From assembly GCF_026011735.1 (NCBI RefSeq), contig NZ_BRVN01000017.1, positions 1 to 63,992 on the forward strand: 63,992 nucleotides of DNA, given 5' to 3'. Of the stretch, positions 17,020 through 25,128 are shown piece after piece; positions within the stretch are counted from its first letter, which is position 1, and each line of letters begins with the position of its first letter. A program made the position numbers and the translations under genes. Under the pieces are notes generated by a model that was given only the letters and a program-made list of their open reading frames with translations, ran no database searches and was not told the origin of the DNA. This stretch comes from Dietzia sp. NCCP-2495 (lineage in GTDB: Bacteria > Actinomycetota > Actinomycetes > Mycobacteriales > Mycobacteriaceae).

Positions 17020-17727
17020 CTCCAGCCACCGCTGCGAGGGTGGGCTCGTACGCCAGTTGCGGAAGATCGTCCGGAACGCGCGGGAGAACCGTCTCCGCAT
17101 CGCGGCTGGGTCGTCGAAGGGACGCGCGGAGATCCCGACGCTCAGCGAGCGGTCCACGACCACGCGGTCGGCGGCGCCGAACTGGAACGACAGGTCGATG
17201 TCGTCGTGGAGCTCAGGGTCGTTCCGGTCGACACCGTCACGCGCCCGATCCCACGCACTGCGGCGCATCGCCAGGTTGGAGCCGAACAGTACCGGGTGCG
17301 CCATCGCCGCGCCGACCGACAGGAAGAAGGCGTCCATGTAGAGCACCCGGGCCGCCGCGGCGCGCCATCCCTCGAGCCCGATGAACTCGCCGGGCCCGGA
17401 GAGTGCCGAAAGCTCCGCGTCCGTCTCAAAGGCCGTCTCGATTCGGGCGAGCCAGTCGGGGCCGGGGCGAGAGTCCGCGTCCAGCCGGGCGATCACATCG
17501 CCGGTTGCCGAGTCGTAGCCGGCCGCCGCCGCAGCCGGGATGCCCCTGACGGGCTCCTCGATCACCCGCGCGCCCGCGGCGAGGGCGACGGCCGCGCTGT
17601 CGTCGGAGCAGCCGTTGTCGACCACGACGATCTCGTCGGCCGGTCGCGACTGTCCGAGCAGTGCGGCGAGACATCCGCGGAGTTCTTCGGCGTCGTTCAG
17701 GACCGGAACGACCACGGAGATGCGCAT
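17005..17727 (-). CDS. GT2 family glycosyltransferase, candidate carotenoid glycosyltransferase
   Basis: A 240-aa family 2 glycosyltransferase: RISVVVPVLNDAEELRGCL at the N-terminus, EIVVVDNGCSDDS for nucleotide-sugar binding, RLDADSRPGPDW as the DxD region. It converges on the carotenoid operon with a 73-bp gap. Carotenoid clusters of some other actinobacteria include a GT2 glycosyltransferase (CrtX) that glucosylates C50 carotenoids, so this is a candidate CrtX. The assignment rests on context only. Separate orientation means it is transcribed on its own. Confidence 0.82.
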   Translation of the reverse strand: MRISVVVPVLNDAEELRGCLAALLGQSRPADEIVVVDNGCSDDSAAVALAAGARVIEEPVRGIPAAAAAGYDSATGDVIARLDADSRPGPDWLARIETAFETDAELSALSGPGEFIGLEGWRAAAARVLYMDAFFLSVGAAMAHPVLFGSNLAMRRSAWDRARDGVDRNDPELHDDIDLSFQFGAADRVVVDRSLSVGISARPFDDPAAMRRRFSRAFRTIFRNWRTSPPSQRWLERARG

Positions 17728-17800
17728 GGGAGCATTCTGCCACCCCCGACGGCGAGCAGCCGCCGCTCAGATCGGGGTAGGCCACCATTGACCAGCCGAT

Positions 17801-17830
17801 TTGTGTGCACTCGAAGCCTGTGTGTAATCT
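17801..17830 (+). promoter_or_regulatory. Candidate promoter of tRNA-Thr/tRNA-Met
   Basis: TTGTGT (17801–17806) and TAATCT (17825–17830) are separated by 18 bp, about 55 bp before tRNA-Thr. An upstream TTGACC at 17788 has no matching -10. Assignment is by eye. Confidence 0.4.
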
Positions 17831-17885
17831 GCTAAAGGCTTACGCACCGAGCCGAAGACGGACAGTCCGAGACTCGATGTGGCCC

Positions 17886-17958
17886 GCCCCCTTAGCTCAG
17901 TCGGCAGAGCGTTTCCATGGTAAGGAAAAGGTCGTCGGTTCGATTCCGACAGGGGGCT
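17886..17958 (+). tRNA. tRNA-Thr (GGT anticodon)
   Basis: Acceptor GCCCCCT/AGGGGGC, discriminator T, anticodon stem TTTCC/GGAAA with loop ATGGTAA carrying GGT, T-loop GGTTCGATTCC. Same order as thrT–metT in M. tuberculosis. Confidence 0.96.
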
Positions 17959-17999
17959 CGCACTGTGCGGGCGGCGCGATCGCCCGACTAGCAGAGCAT

Positions 18000-18073
18000 G
18001 CCGGTGTAGCTCAGCTGGTTAGAGCGCACGACTCATAATCGTGAGGTCGGGGGATCGAGTCCCCCCACCGGTA
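18000..18073 (+). tRNA. tRNA-Met, elongator (CAT anticodon)
   Basis: Acceptor GCCGGTG/CACCGGT with a G·U first pair, discriminator A. Anticodon stem CACGA/TCGTG with loop CTCATAA carrying CAT, T-arm GGGGGATCGAGTCCCCC. It lies 41 bp after tRNA-Thr and is probably cotranscribed. The normal paired acceptor end fits the elongator rather than initiator form. Confidence 0.94.
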
Positions 18074-18079
18074 CACCGA

Positions 18080-18112
18080 GAGAGCCGCCCGTGGATTCCG
18101 CGGGCGGCTCTC
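18080..18112 (+). terminator. Terminator hairpin after tRNA-Met
   Basis: Perfect 12-bp stem GAGAGCCGCCCG/CGGGCGGCTCTC with a 9-nt loop, seven bases after the tRNA, followed by TCGTCGTCTC. Confidence 0.85.
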
Positions 18113-18122
18113 GTCGTCTCTG

Positions 18123-18281
18123 GTGTCTAAGGGATCAGCTTCGGGGCAGCGGCGTCAAAGCCGCGAGCTGGCGTACGCCTTCGAGGCCGTCCAGGTGTTC
18201 GGCTACCACCCACCGTCGCGGCGGGAGACCGCCGACAAGCTCTTCGCGTGGGCGCAGAACGAGGGCTTCCGATACGTCTGA
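18123..18281 (+). CDS. Small hypothetical protein, 52 aa
   Basis: Short GTG-started frame ending in TGA at 18279–18281. Codons from residue 14 onward have G or C in the third position almost without exception, as real genes here do. The product has a basic N-terminus (SGQRRQSRE) and reads RELAYAFEAVQVFGYHPPS then RRETADKLFAWAQNEGFRYV. No domain is recognised. It occupies the place of rpmG2 in M. tuberculosis but does not resemble ribosomal protein L33. No clear ribosome site precedes the GTG, so the start is uncertain; it could also be the remnant of a longer gene. Confidence 0.5.
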   Translation: MSKGSASGQRRQSRELAYAFEAVQVFGYHPPSRRETADKLFAWAQNEGFRYV

Positions 18282-18371
18282 CCCGGCCTCGGGCCAGCAG
18301 CGTGCCGGGGCGGCGGCCACCCGGGCGAGACCGGCGGGACGGGCGCCGGCGCTGGGGTAGCGTCACCGGGT

Positions 18372-18770
18372 GTGAGCACAGACAACGCTGATGACCCCGT
18401 CGTCGTCGTCGGGGATCCCGTCACGGTCACCGACGCGGTGGTTGCGCGCTTCGCCGAGGCGGTCTCCGCACCGCCGGGGCAGCTTCCGGCGACCCTCGCC
18501 GCCGCGCTGACCGCCCCGGTCCAGCGCGCCGTGATGGAACACTCCGCGCTGCGTATCGACCTCTCGCGCACCCTCCACACCGCGCAATCCAGCGAGCACC
18601 ACCGGCCGATCCGGGTCGGCGACGTCCTCACCGCCACCGCGACGGTCACCGGCGTACGGTCGGCGCGCGGCGGGCGGATGATCGGCTTCGACACCGTCCT
18701 GCGCGACGCCCGCGGCGCGGCCGTCCAGACCCTGACCAGTGCACTGCTCACCGCGGAGGTCCAGCCATGA
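18372..18770 (+). CDS. hadA: HadA-like FAS-II (3R)-hydroxyacyl-ACP dehydratase subunit
   Basis: A 132-aa hot-dog-fold protein of the MaoC/FAS1-like dehydratase group. Together with HadB it dehydrates hydroxyacyl-ACP during chain elongation for mycolic acids. No catalytic Asp/His pair is evident; in the mycobacterial enzyme HadA binds substrate while HadB is catalytic. It is shorter than mycobacterial HadA (about 158 aa). The GTG 18372 start has the expected spacing; the TGA overlaps the hadB ATG. The position upstream of trpT–secE matches Rv0635. Confidence 0.8.
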   Translation: MSTDNADDPVVVVGDPVTVTDAVVARFAEAVSAPPGQLPATLAAALTAPVQRAVMEHSALRIDLSRTLHTAQSSEHHRPIRVGDVLTATATVTGVRSARGGRMIGFDTVLRDARGAAVQTLTSALLTAEVQP

Positions 18771-19279
18771 CGTCCCAGGGATCCACGCCCGAGGGCGAGG
18801 CGACGGGGGCCGCCGCACCGACGGCGCCGACGGCGACAACGACGACAACGACGACAACGACGACGGCACCGACTTCACCCTCCGCCGGCGACCAGTTGCC
18901 GACCCGCCGTCTCGAGGTCACCCGCGACGACCTGCGGAGATACGCGGAGGCCTCCGGTGACCACAATCCGATCCACCTCGACGACGCGGCGGCGCAGTCG
19001 CTCGGCCTGCCCGGAGTGGTGGCGCACGGGATGCTCACGTCCGCGCTGGCGATCGGGGTCGTCGCCGAGTGGGCCGGGGGAGCGGACACCGTGCTGGCCA
19101 CGTCCATCAGGTTCGCCGGGCCCGTGGTGGTGCCCGCTGACGAGCCGGCGGTACTCGAGGTGGCCGGCAAGGTGCGCTCGGTCGCCGAGGACGGCGCGAG
19201 CGCCGAGGTGGCGCTGACCGTGACGTCCGCCGGCGCCAAGGTGTTCGGTAAGGCGATGATCACGGTCGCGCTGAGCTGA
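18767..19279 (+). CDS. hadB: HadB-like FAS-II (3R)-hydroxyacyl-ACP dehydratase, catalytic subunit
   Basis: A 170-aa MaoC-type hot-dog protein with the hydratase signature YAEASGDHNPIHLDD (catalytic Asp and His) and GVVAHGMLTSAL. ATG 18767 overlaps the hadA stop. The first 43 residues form an unusual Ala/Pro/Thr extension with a run of ten Thr at about residues 24–33, made by the GACGACAAC microsatellite read in a Thr frame; HadB in mycobacteria lacks this. No hadC follows; the next genes are tRNA-Trp and secE. Confidence 0.88.
   Translation: MTSQGSTPEGEATGAAAPTAPTATTTTTTTTTTAPTSPSAGDQLPTRRLEVTRDDLRRYAEASGDHNPIHLDDAAAQSLGLPGVVAHGMLTSALAIGVVAEWAGGADTVLATSIRFAGPVVVPADEPAVLEVAGKVRSVAEDGASAEVALTVTSAGAKVFGKAMITVALS
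18833..18867 (+). repeat. GACGACAAC microsatellite in hadB
   Basis: About three and a half copies of GACAACGAC, read in the ACA/ACG frame as poly-Thr. Same repeat as in menD at 872–922. Confidence 0.85.
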
Positions 19280-19335
19280 CCCGGTCACTGCTGCGCTGGG
19301 TTGACCCGGTCACGGTCGCGCCGGGCTGACCCGGA
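19261..19335 (+). repeat. Three tandem copies of a 25-bp unit at the end of hadB
   Basis: Copies at 19261–19285, 19286–19310 and 19311–19335, each of the form CACGGTCGCGCTGAGCTGAC followed by CCGGT. The first copy encodes the last residues and stop of HadB; the later copies repeat the same end, including stop-like TGA triplets, in non-coding DNA. Confidence 0.9.
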
Positions 19336-19376
19336 GGCCGCGCGAACGACGTCCGTGCCCCCGCGACGGGCATGAT

Positions 19377-19406
19377 TTCGACGCAGGGCACTGCTTGTCG
19401 TAAAGT
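19377..19406 (+). promoter_or_regulatory. Candidate promoter for tRNA-Trp and secE
   Basis: TTCGAC (19377–19382) and TAAAGT (19401–19406) are 18 bp apart. A second TAGAGT hexamer lies at 19465–19470 without a good -35. Both precede tRNA-Trp. Weak evidence, judged by eye. Confidence 0.35.
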
Positions 19407-19529
19407 GGGATGCCCGGCCGGAAGCGGTCGCGGCCCGCGCTGCCCACGGCAGTCGCCGACACTGTAGAGTCGAGGCGTTCGTGCGGACCGCAGTTCGTGG
19501 AAGGTACGGATGGTCGGGAAACCGGCCGA

Positions 19530-19602
<73 letters not shown>

Positions 19603-19640
19603 CACTTACCCGCAAAGCCAGACGACCCGGAGGTAGGCGC

Positions 19641-19976
19641 GTGAGCACCGATCGCGACGACAGCGTCGACACAGACGGCGCCCGCGACTCCGAGACGGCT
19701 GTTCCCACCGGCAAAGCCGGTCGCGGCGACACCGCCGTGGCGAAGAGGGTGCGCACTGACGCGGACACGCCGGAAGACACGCGGACCGCTCGCGCGAACC
19801 CGATCACGTACATCCGGCAGGTGGCCGAGGAGCTGCGCAAGGTCATCTGGCCGACGCGTAATCAGATGGTCACCTACACCATCGTGGTGCTACTGTTCCT
19901 CATCTTCATGACGGCGCTGGTCTCCGGCGTCGACTTCGGTGCGGGCAAGCTCGTCGAGTTGGTCTTCGACCGCTGA
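19641..19976 (+). CDS. secE: SecE, preprotein translocase subunit
   Basis: Essential small subunit of the SecYEG channel in the plasma membrane. 111 aa with a long acidic/polar N-terminal tail, the conserved amphipathic helix [20 protein letters not shown] and one membrane segment ([19 protein letters not shown]). GTG 19641 is preceded by GGAGGTAGG; the longer frame from 19410 crosses tRNA-Trp and is rejected. Confidence 0.95.
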   Translation: MSTDRDDSVDTDGARDSETAVPTGKAGRGDTAVAKRVRTDADTPEDTRTARANPITYIRQVAEELRKVIWPTRNQMVTYTIVVLLFLIFMTALVSGVDFGAGKLVELVFDR

Positions 19977-20040
19977 CGACCCGCCGCTGTACGTCCGGGG
20001 CGAGAACCGGACCGACGAAATTCGAGAGGACCGCAATTCC

Positions 20041-20922
20041 GTGAGCGAGATCGACCAGAGCCCTGAGGCCGACGGCGTCGAGGAGACCCCCGCGGCCGCT
20101 GAGCAGGCCGAGATCGAGGCCGACGCGGTGCTCGGTGACACGGGCGCGGATCCCGAGGACGCGCAGATGCCCCCGGCGGCGGACGACGTGATCGACGAGA
20201 CCGTCGAGGGCGAGGCCGCCGGCGACGCCGCTGACGAGACCGCTGACGCTGGGGATGCTGATGCGGGAGAGGCTGATGCCGGGGAAACCGCGGCCCCCGC
20301 GATCGACCCGATCATCGCGTTCAAGCGCCAGCTGCGGAAGCTGCCCGGTGACTGGTTCGTCATCCACTCCTACGCCGGGTACGAGAACAAGGTGAAGGCC
20401 AACCTCGAGACCCGTGCCGTCACCCTCGGAGCCGAAGACAAGATCTACCAGGTCGAGGTCCCGATCGAGGAGTACACCGAGGTCAAGAACGGGCAGAAGA
20501 AGACCGCCAACCGCAAGGTCCTGCCCGGGTACGTCCTGGTCCGCATGGAGCTGGACGACGAGTCGTGGGGCGTCGTGCGCAACACCCCCGGCGTGACCGG
20601 CTTCGTCAGCGCGACCGGTGGTGCCACCGGCGCGCCGACCCCGCTGTCCCTGAGCGATGTCGCCAAGTTCCTGGCTCCCAAGCCGGAGAAGAAGCCCGCC
20701 GCGGCCGCCGCCGAGGGCGAGGGTGGACTGGTTCCGCAGACCATCGAGGTCGAGTTCGAGGTGGGCGAGTCCGTCACCGTCATGGACGGCCCCTTCGCCA
20801 CGCTGCCCGCGAGCATCTCCGAGGTCGATCCGGCCGCGCAGAAGCTCAAGGTGCTGGTGTCGATCTTCGGTCGCGAGACCCCGGTCGAGCTGGGCTTCAC
20901 GCAGGTCGAGAAGATCGACTGA
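20041..20922 (+). CDS. nusG: NusG, transcription elongation/termination factor
   Basis: Binds RNA polymerase, couples it to ribosomes and Rho. 293 aa: an acidic Ala/Glu/Asp-rich extension (about residues 1–90, including repeated DADAGE units), the NGN domain ([20 protein letters not shown] to about 215) and a C-terminal KOW domain ([19 protein letters not shown]). The extension is long even for actinobacteria. GTG 20041 follows GAGAGGA; the upstream ATG-type frame overlaps secE. It is followed at once by a terminator. Confidence 0.95.
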   Translation: MSEIDQSPEADGVEETPAAAEQAEIEADAVLGDTGADPEDAQMPPAADDVIDETVEGEAAGDAADETADAGDADAGEADAGETAAPAIDPIIAFKRQLRKLPGDWFVIHSYAGYENKVKANLETRAVTLGAEDKIYQVEVPIEEYTEVKNGQKKTANRKVLPGYVLVRMELDDESWGVVRNTPGVTGFVSATGGATGAPTPLSLSDVAKFLAPKPEKKPAAAAAEGEGGLVPQTIEVEFEVGESVTVMDGPFATLPASISEVDPAAQKLKVLVSIFGRETPVELGFTQVEKID

Positions 20923-20945
20923 CGCCGACCTCGTACTTCCTGGCG

Positions 20946-20976
20946 AACCGCCCCACGCGCGCAGCGTGGGGCGGTT
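20946..20976 (+). terminator. Terminator after nusG
   Basis: Perfect 13-bp stem AACCGCCCCACGC/GCGTGGGGCGGTT with a 5-nt loop, followed by TTCGTCG. It separates secE-nusG from rplK-rplA. Confidence 0.9.
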
Positions 20977-21176
20977 TCGTCGTCGAACGGGTGTGACAGG
21001 GCAGGGTGCGCAGCAGTCGATTCGTGTTGGGCAGGTATTGAACGTAGACTCTCCAAGGTTGCGCTTGTATTCCTCTGCCCGCTGCCGGTGGGTGGGGGTC
21101 TGTCAGGCACACACGACAGTCGGCCTCCCGCGTGTACAGCGCAGAGCCGAGATCCAGTCGAAGAATCAGGAAGACG

Positions 21177-21611
21177 ATGCCTCCTAAGAAGAAGAAGGTC
21201 GCAGGGCTCATCAAGCTCCAGATCCAGGCCGGCGCCGCCAACCCGGCCCCGCCGGTCGGTCCGGCTCTGGGTGCCCATGGTGTCAACATCATGGAGTTCT
21301 GCAAGGCCTACAACGCCGCCACCGAGAACCAGCGCGGAAACGTCGTGCCGGTCGAGATCACGGTCTACGAGGACCGGTCGTTCGACTTCAAGCTGAAGAC
21401 GCCGCCGGCCGCCAAGCTCCTGCTCAAGGCCGCCGGCCTGCAGAAGGGCTCCGGCACCCCGCACTCCGACAAGGTCGGCAAGGTCTCGATGGACCAGATC
21501 CGCGAGATCGCCCAGACCAAGATGGAAGACCTCAACGCCAACGACATCGACGCCGCGGCAAAGATCGTCGCCGGCACCGCCCGTTCCATGGGCATCACGG
21601 TCGACGGCTGA
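21177..21611 (+). CDS. rplK: 50S ribosomal protein L11
   Basis: 144 aa, full-length L11: lysine-rich start [18 protein letters not shown], the [20 protein letters not shown] block and the C-terminal RNA-binding domain ending [10 protein letters not shown]. It forms the GTPase-associated centre with 23S rRNA. ATG 21177 follows a CAGGAAG ribosome site. It stands after a long leader of about 200 bp. Confidence 0.98.
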   Translation: MPPKKKKVAGLIKLQIQAGAANPAPPVGPALGAHGVNIMEFCKAYNAATENQRGNVVPVEITVYEDRSFDFKLKTPPAAKLLLKAAGLQKGSGTPHSDKVGKVSMDQIREIAQTKMEDLNANDIDAAAKIVAGTARSMGITVDG

Positions 21612-21702
21612 CCCACCCCGAAGCACACACCTGTGGAAGGGCAGCTCAGGCCCGAACCACACCCAACCGCTGCGCAGTGGGCGCGGCAGGAATGGATGAG
21701 AC

Positions 21703-22425
21703 ATGAGCAAGAACAGCAAGGCCTACAAGGCCGCCGCTGAAAAGGTCGACCGCACCAAGCTGTACTCGCCTCTGGACGCCATGGCCCTGGCCAAGGACAC
21801 CTCCTCGACGAAGATGGATGCCACCGTCGAGGTCGCCATGCGACTTGGCGTCGACTCCCGCAAGGCGGACCAGATGGTCCGTGGCACCGTGAACCTGCCG
21901 AACGGCACCGGTAAGACCGCCCGCGTCATCGTCTTCGCCGCGGGCGAGAAGGCCACCGAGGCCGAGGCCGCCGGCGCCGACGTCGTGGGTTCCGAGGACC
22001 TCATCGAGAAGATCCAGGGCGGCTGGCTGGACTTCGACGCCGCGATCGCCACCCCGGACCAGATGGCCAAGGTCGGCCGTGTGGCCCGCGTGCTCGGCCC
22101 GCGTGGCCTCATGCCGAACCCCAAGACGGGCACCGTCACCATGGACGTGACCAAGGCCGTCTCGGACATCAAGGGCGGCAAGGTCACCTTCCGCACCGAC
22201 AAGGCGAACAACCTGCACTTCATCGTGGGCAAGGCCTCCTTCTCGGCCGAGCAGCTCACGGAGAACTACCAGGCCGCGATCGACGAGATCCTGCGCCTCA
22301 AGCCGTCCTCCTCGAAGGGCCGCTACCTGCAGAAGATCACCATCTCCACCACGACCGGCCCCGGCATCCCGGTCGACACCTCTGCAGTGTCCAAGCTGCT
22401 CGAGGGTGGCACCGACTCCGAGTGA
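21703..22425 (+). CDS. rplA: 50S ribosomal protein L1
   Basis: 240 aa, full-length L1 of the ribosomal stalk, with [20 protein letters not shown] as the classic signature. L1 proteins commonly repress their own operon; a matching mRNA site was not resolved in the 91-bp gap after rplK. Terminated by the hairpin at 22467. Confidence 0.98.
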   Translation: MSKNSKAYKAAAEKVDRTKLYSPLDAMALAKDTSSTKMDATVEVAMRLGVDSRKADQMVRGTVNLPNGTGKTARVIVFAAGEKATEAEAAGADVVGSEDLIEKIQGGWLDFDAAIATPDQMAKVGRVARVLGPRGLMPNPKTGTVTMDVTKAVSDIKGGKVTFRTDKANNLHFIVGKASFSAEQLTENYQAAIDEILRLKPSSSKGRYLQKITISTTTGPGIPVDTSAVSKLLEGGTDSE

Positions 22426-22466
22426 GTCACACGTGACGAGATGAGCTGAGACTCCTCACCGGAACC

Positions 22467-22501
22467 CCGGGCCCCGCGACCATGACGGTCGCGGGGCCCG
22501 G
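22467..22501. terminator. Bidirectional terminator between rplA and the lipid kinase gene
   Basis: Perfect 15-bp stem CCGGGCCCCGCGACC/GGTCGCGGGGCCCGG with a 5-nt loop in the convergent gap. Confidence 0.88.
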
Positions 22502-22595
22502 AGTCCATTGCGGGGCGGCAGGGTGCGGCACGACGTTCGTGGAGCTGCGACGCACCTCAGCAGTGCCGGTTGTCGGATTCGGCGCGAGTGCGGCC

Positions 22596-23579
22596 TCAGT
22601 TCGCGACCCGCACCTTGAGACCACGGTTGGTGATGCGCGCCGAGAACTCGGTCACCTGACCGCAGTCCTCACCGTCGATCTGGAAGGCGGCCGGCTTCTC
22701 CAGGATCTGCGCCCGCATCCTGATGCCCTGTCGGAAGTCCACCGCCGAGGTCTGGCGCCGCTCCCGGTCCTCGGCCTGTGCAGTCGTGCCCCGGATCCCC
22801 TGGATTCGGTGGCTGACGGTGTGCTTGGCGAGTACGGCGCCCGCCTGGGCCCACTCGAGGGGGCCCTTCGCGCGCAGCGCCATGACGTCCAGCTTCCCGT
22901 CGTCGATCTGGGCCGCGGGCAGCAGTACCATGCCGCCCTGGAGCATCCCGCAGTTCGCCACGAGAAGCGTCCGGGCCTTCGTGTACACCTGCGGGTTCCG
23001 GTCGATCGAGTACTCGACCTTGATCCTGTGACCACGTAGCAGTGTGTTGGCGAACGCGCCGACATACGCCAGCCAGCCCACCCGGGCCTTGAGTTGGTCG
23101 TCGGTGCCCGCGATCATGTCGGCGTCCATTCCCGCGCCGAGCATGACGAGAAACACGTCGTCGTGCGACTCTCCCTCGCCGTCCGTGTAGGTGACCTCTC
23201 CGAGATCGATGGACGTGGTCCGGCCGCTCATCGCGACGAAGAGCGCGCGGTCCACCGCGTCAAGGGGGATCTCGAGGTTGCGGGCCAACAGGTTGCCGGT
23301 GCCGAGCGGGACGACCCCCATGGGGATCGTGCTGCCGAGCAGCCCCCGGGCGACCGATCGGATCGTGCCGTCGCCGCCGCAGGCGATCACGAGGCCGGCT
23401 CCCTCGGAGACTGCGGCAGCCGCCTGTCCGGTCCCCGGATCGTCCTCGGTTGTCTCATAGAACAGGGGGTCGGTCCACCCGTGGCGGGCGGCCCGGCTCT
23501 CGGTGCGCCGACGGATCTCGTCGGCACCTACCTTGATCGGGTTGTAGATGACGGCGACTCGGGACGAGGATGGGGGCAC
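22596..23579 (-). CDS. Diacylglycerol kinase family lipid kinase
   Basis: A 327-aa member of the DagK/LCB5 family, which phosphorylates diacylglycerol or related lipids at the membrane face. Motifs: CGGDGTIRSVARGL (GGDGT nucleotide site, about residue 67) and PLGTGNLLARNLEIP (about 91), followed by a beta-rich C-terminal domain with DDGKLDVMAL. Start GTG 23579 with GGAG upstream. It interrupts the ribosomal block between rplA and rplJ on the opposite strand. The lipid substrate cannot be told from sequence. Confidence 0.9.
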   Translation of the reverse strand: MPPSSSRVAVIYNPIKVGADEIRRRTESRAARHGWTDPLFYETTEDDPGTGQAAAAVSEGAGLVIACGGDGTIRSVARGLLGSTIPMGVVPLGTGNLLARNLEIPLDAVDRALFVAMSGRTTSIDLGEVTYTDGEGESHDDVFLVMLGAGMDADMIAGTDDQLKARVGWLAYVGAFANTLLRGHRIKVEYSIDRNPQVYTKARTLLVANCGMLQGGMVLLPAAQIDDGKLDVMALRAKGPLEWAQAGAVLAKHTVSHRIQGIRGTTAQAEDRERRQTSAVDFRQGIRMRAQILEKPAAFQIDGEDCGQVTEFSARITNRGLKVRVAN

Positions 23580-23633
23580 GGCTCCAATCTGTCAGAATCC
23601 CGACCCGCCCGCCATTCGCTCCTTCCGGAGGAT

Positions 23634-23662
23634 TTGGTGTGTGCGCGGATTGCCTCTATTGT
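23634..23662 (+). promoter_or_regulatory. Candidate rplJ promoter
   Basis: TTGGTG (23634–23639) and TATTGT (23657–23662) are separated by 17 bp, at the head of the long rplJ leader and divergent from the lipid kinase gene. Confidence 0.45.
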
Positions 23663-23699
23663 TGAGTCGAAGTTTGAGCGCCCGACGGACCTGTGTCGC

Positions 23700-23925
23700 C
23701 GGGTGACTGATCAAGTTTCACCGAAGACCGCAGGTCGCCATTCCCGCCGGGGATGGTCGAAGGGTCCGGGAGCGCCCGGACGACCCGCGCAGGCGAACAT
23801 CGGATCAGCGTCGGACTGTCGCGCCGGGCCCTCGGGTCCGGACAGTGCCTCCACGCCCCGTGCCCACCTGCGCACGGGGCGTTCGTGTTTCTCTCGGGCG
23901 AGATGAAGCAGAAAGGAGGCGAAAC
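23700..23925 (+). promoter_or_regulatory. rplJ-rplL leader (L10-type autoregulatory leader) with attenuator hairpin
   Basis: The 346-bp gap before rplJ holds no gene but several GC-rich inverted segments (for example GGTCCGGGAGCGCCCGGACGAC). Its last hairpin GCCCCGTGC/GCACGGGGC (23855–23880) is followed by GTTCGTGTTT, like a terminator. In many bacteria L10 bound to L7/L12 represses this operon through such a leader. The class is inferred from position and structure, not from a covariance match. Confidence 0.6.
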
Positions 23926-24438
23926 ATGGCAAAGCCCGCCAAGGTCCAGGCCGTTGCGGAGATCAAGGAGCACTTCCAGAACTCCTCGACCGCCGTGGTC
24001 ACCGAGTACCGCGGACTCTCAGTTCCGCAGGTCACCGAACTGCGTAAGGCGCTCGGCGAGGACGCCACGTACACCGTGGCCAAGAACACCCTCGTCAAGC
24101 GTGCTGCTGAAGAGGCCGGAGTCGAGGGTCTCGATGACCTCCTGTCCGGCCCCACTGCTATCGCGTTCGTCACCGGCGAGGTCGTGAACGCTGCCAAGGC
24201 GCTCAAGACGTTCGCCAAGGACAACAAGGAGCTCGTCGTCAAGGGCGGCGTCATGGACGGCGCTGCGCTGTCCGCCGCCGAGCTTGACAAGATCGCCGAG
24301 CTCGAGTCCCGCGAGGTCCTGCTCGCGAAGATGGCCGGTGCCCTCAAGGGCAACCAGGCCAAGGCCGCCGGCCTGTTCAACGCGCCCGCTTCCCAGCTGG
24401 CACGTCTGTTCGGCGCCCTCCAGGACAAGAAGAACTGA
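23926..24438 (+). CDS. rplJ: 50S ribosomal protein L10
   Basis: 170 aa, base of the L7/L12 stalk. Starts [20 protein letters not shown] and contains [20 protein letters not shown]; the C-terminal helix that binds L12 dimers is present. ATG 23926 follows AAAGGAGG, a strong ribosome site. The longer frame from 23845 lies in the leader. Confidence 0.97.
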   Translation: MAKPAKVQAVAEIKEHFQNSSTAVVTEYRGLSVPQVTELRKALGEDATYTVAKNTLVKRAAEEAGVEGLDDLLSGPTAIAFVTGEVVNAAKALKTFAKDNKELVVKGGVMDGAALSAAELDKIAELESREVLLAKMAGALKGNQAKAAGLFNAPASQLARLFGALQDKKN

Positions 24439-24498
24439 CACACCCCACACGCTTCCGGGTCGCCTGACGACACCGGGACACAACGAAAGGACGCCACC

Positions 24499-24888
24499 AT
24501 GGCGAAGCTCAGCAACGACGAGCTGCTCGAGGCCTTCAAGGAGATGACCCTTCTGGAGCTCTCCGAGTTCGTGAAGCTCTTCGAGGACACCTTCGAGGTC
24601 ACCGCCGCCGCTCCGGTCGCCGTCGCGGCCGCCGGTGCCCCGGCTGCCGGCGGCGACGCCGGTGCCGCCGAGCAGGACGAGTTCGACGTCGTCCTCGAGT
24701 CGGCCGGCGACAAGAAGATCGGCGTGATCAAGGTCGTGCGCGAGCTCGTGTCGGGCCTGGGCCTCAAGGAGGCCAAGGATCTCGTCGAGTCCGCCCCGAA
24801 GGCGATCCTCGAGAAGGTCGACAAGGAGGCCGCCGAGGCCGCCAAGGCCAAGCTCGAAGAGGCCGGCGCCAGCGCCTCCCTCAAGTGA
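24499..24888 (+). CDS. rplL: 50S ribosomal protein L7/L12
   Basis: 129 aa: N-terminal dimerisation domain [20 protein letters not shown], an Ala/Gly hinge, and the C-terminal factor-binding domain with [20 protein letters not shown]. Preceded by GAAAGGA and 60 bp after rplJ. Confidence 0.98.
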   Translation: MAKLSNDELLEAFKEMTLLELSEFVKLFEDTFEVTAAAPVAVAAAGAPAAGGDAGAAEQDEFDVVLESAGDKKIGVIKVVRELVSGLGLKEAKDLVESAPKAILEKVDKEAAEAAKAKLEEAGASASLK

Positions 24889-24912
24889 GCTGACGACCTC
24901 ACATCTGTGTGA

Positions 24913-24953
24913 CCGCAGGGGCGGTCCGGCATCGTGCCGGGCCGTCCCTGCGG
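24913..24953 (+). terminator. Terminator after rplL
   Basis: Nineteen-pair stem from CCGCAGGGGCGG to its partner ending CCGTCCCTGCGG, two G·U pairs, TCG loop, followed by CATTTCCT. It separates the ribosomal operon from the mce genes. Confidence 0.9.
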
Positions 24954-25128
24954 CATTTCCTCTGATCGGGGCCCGGACGTCACATTCCGGCGTGTCAGAC
25001 GCCTTTCAGCGGGCGACACGACACGCCCGGAGTAACGGAAGTCCGGGGTATGTAACAAAGCCACTGTCGAGAGCGGTAGTTTACAGTGACCGTGGCCACA
25101 GACGTGGACTGAAGTGAGGAGTGGTGAC

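Noticed and set aside
17886-18073. tRNA-Thr/tRNA-Met as an integration site for a mobile element
   Set aside because: No integrase, no direct repeat of a tRNA 3' end, and neighbours keep the conserved order.
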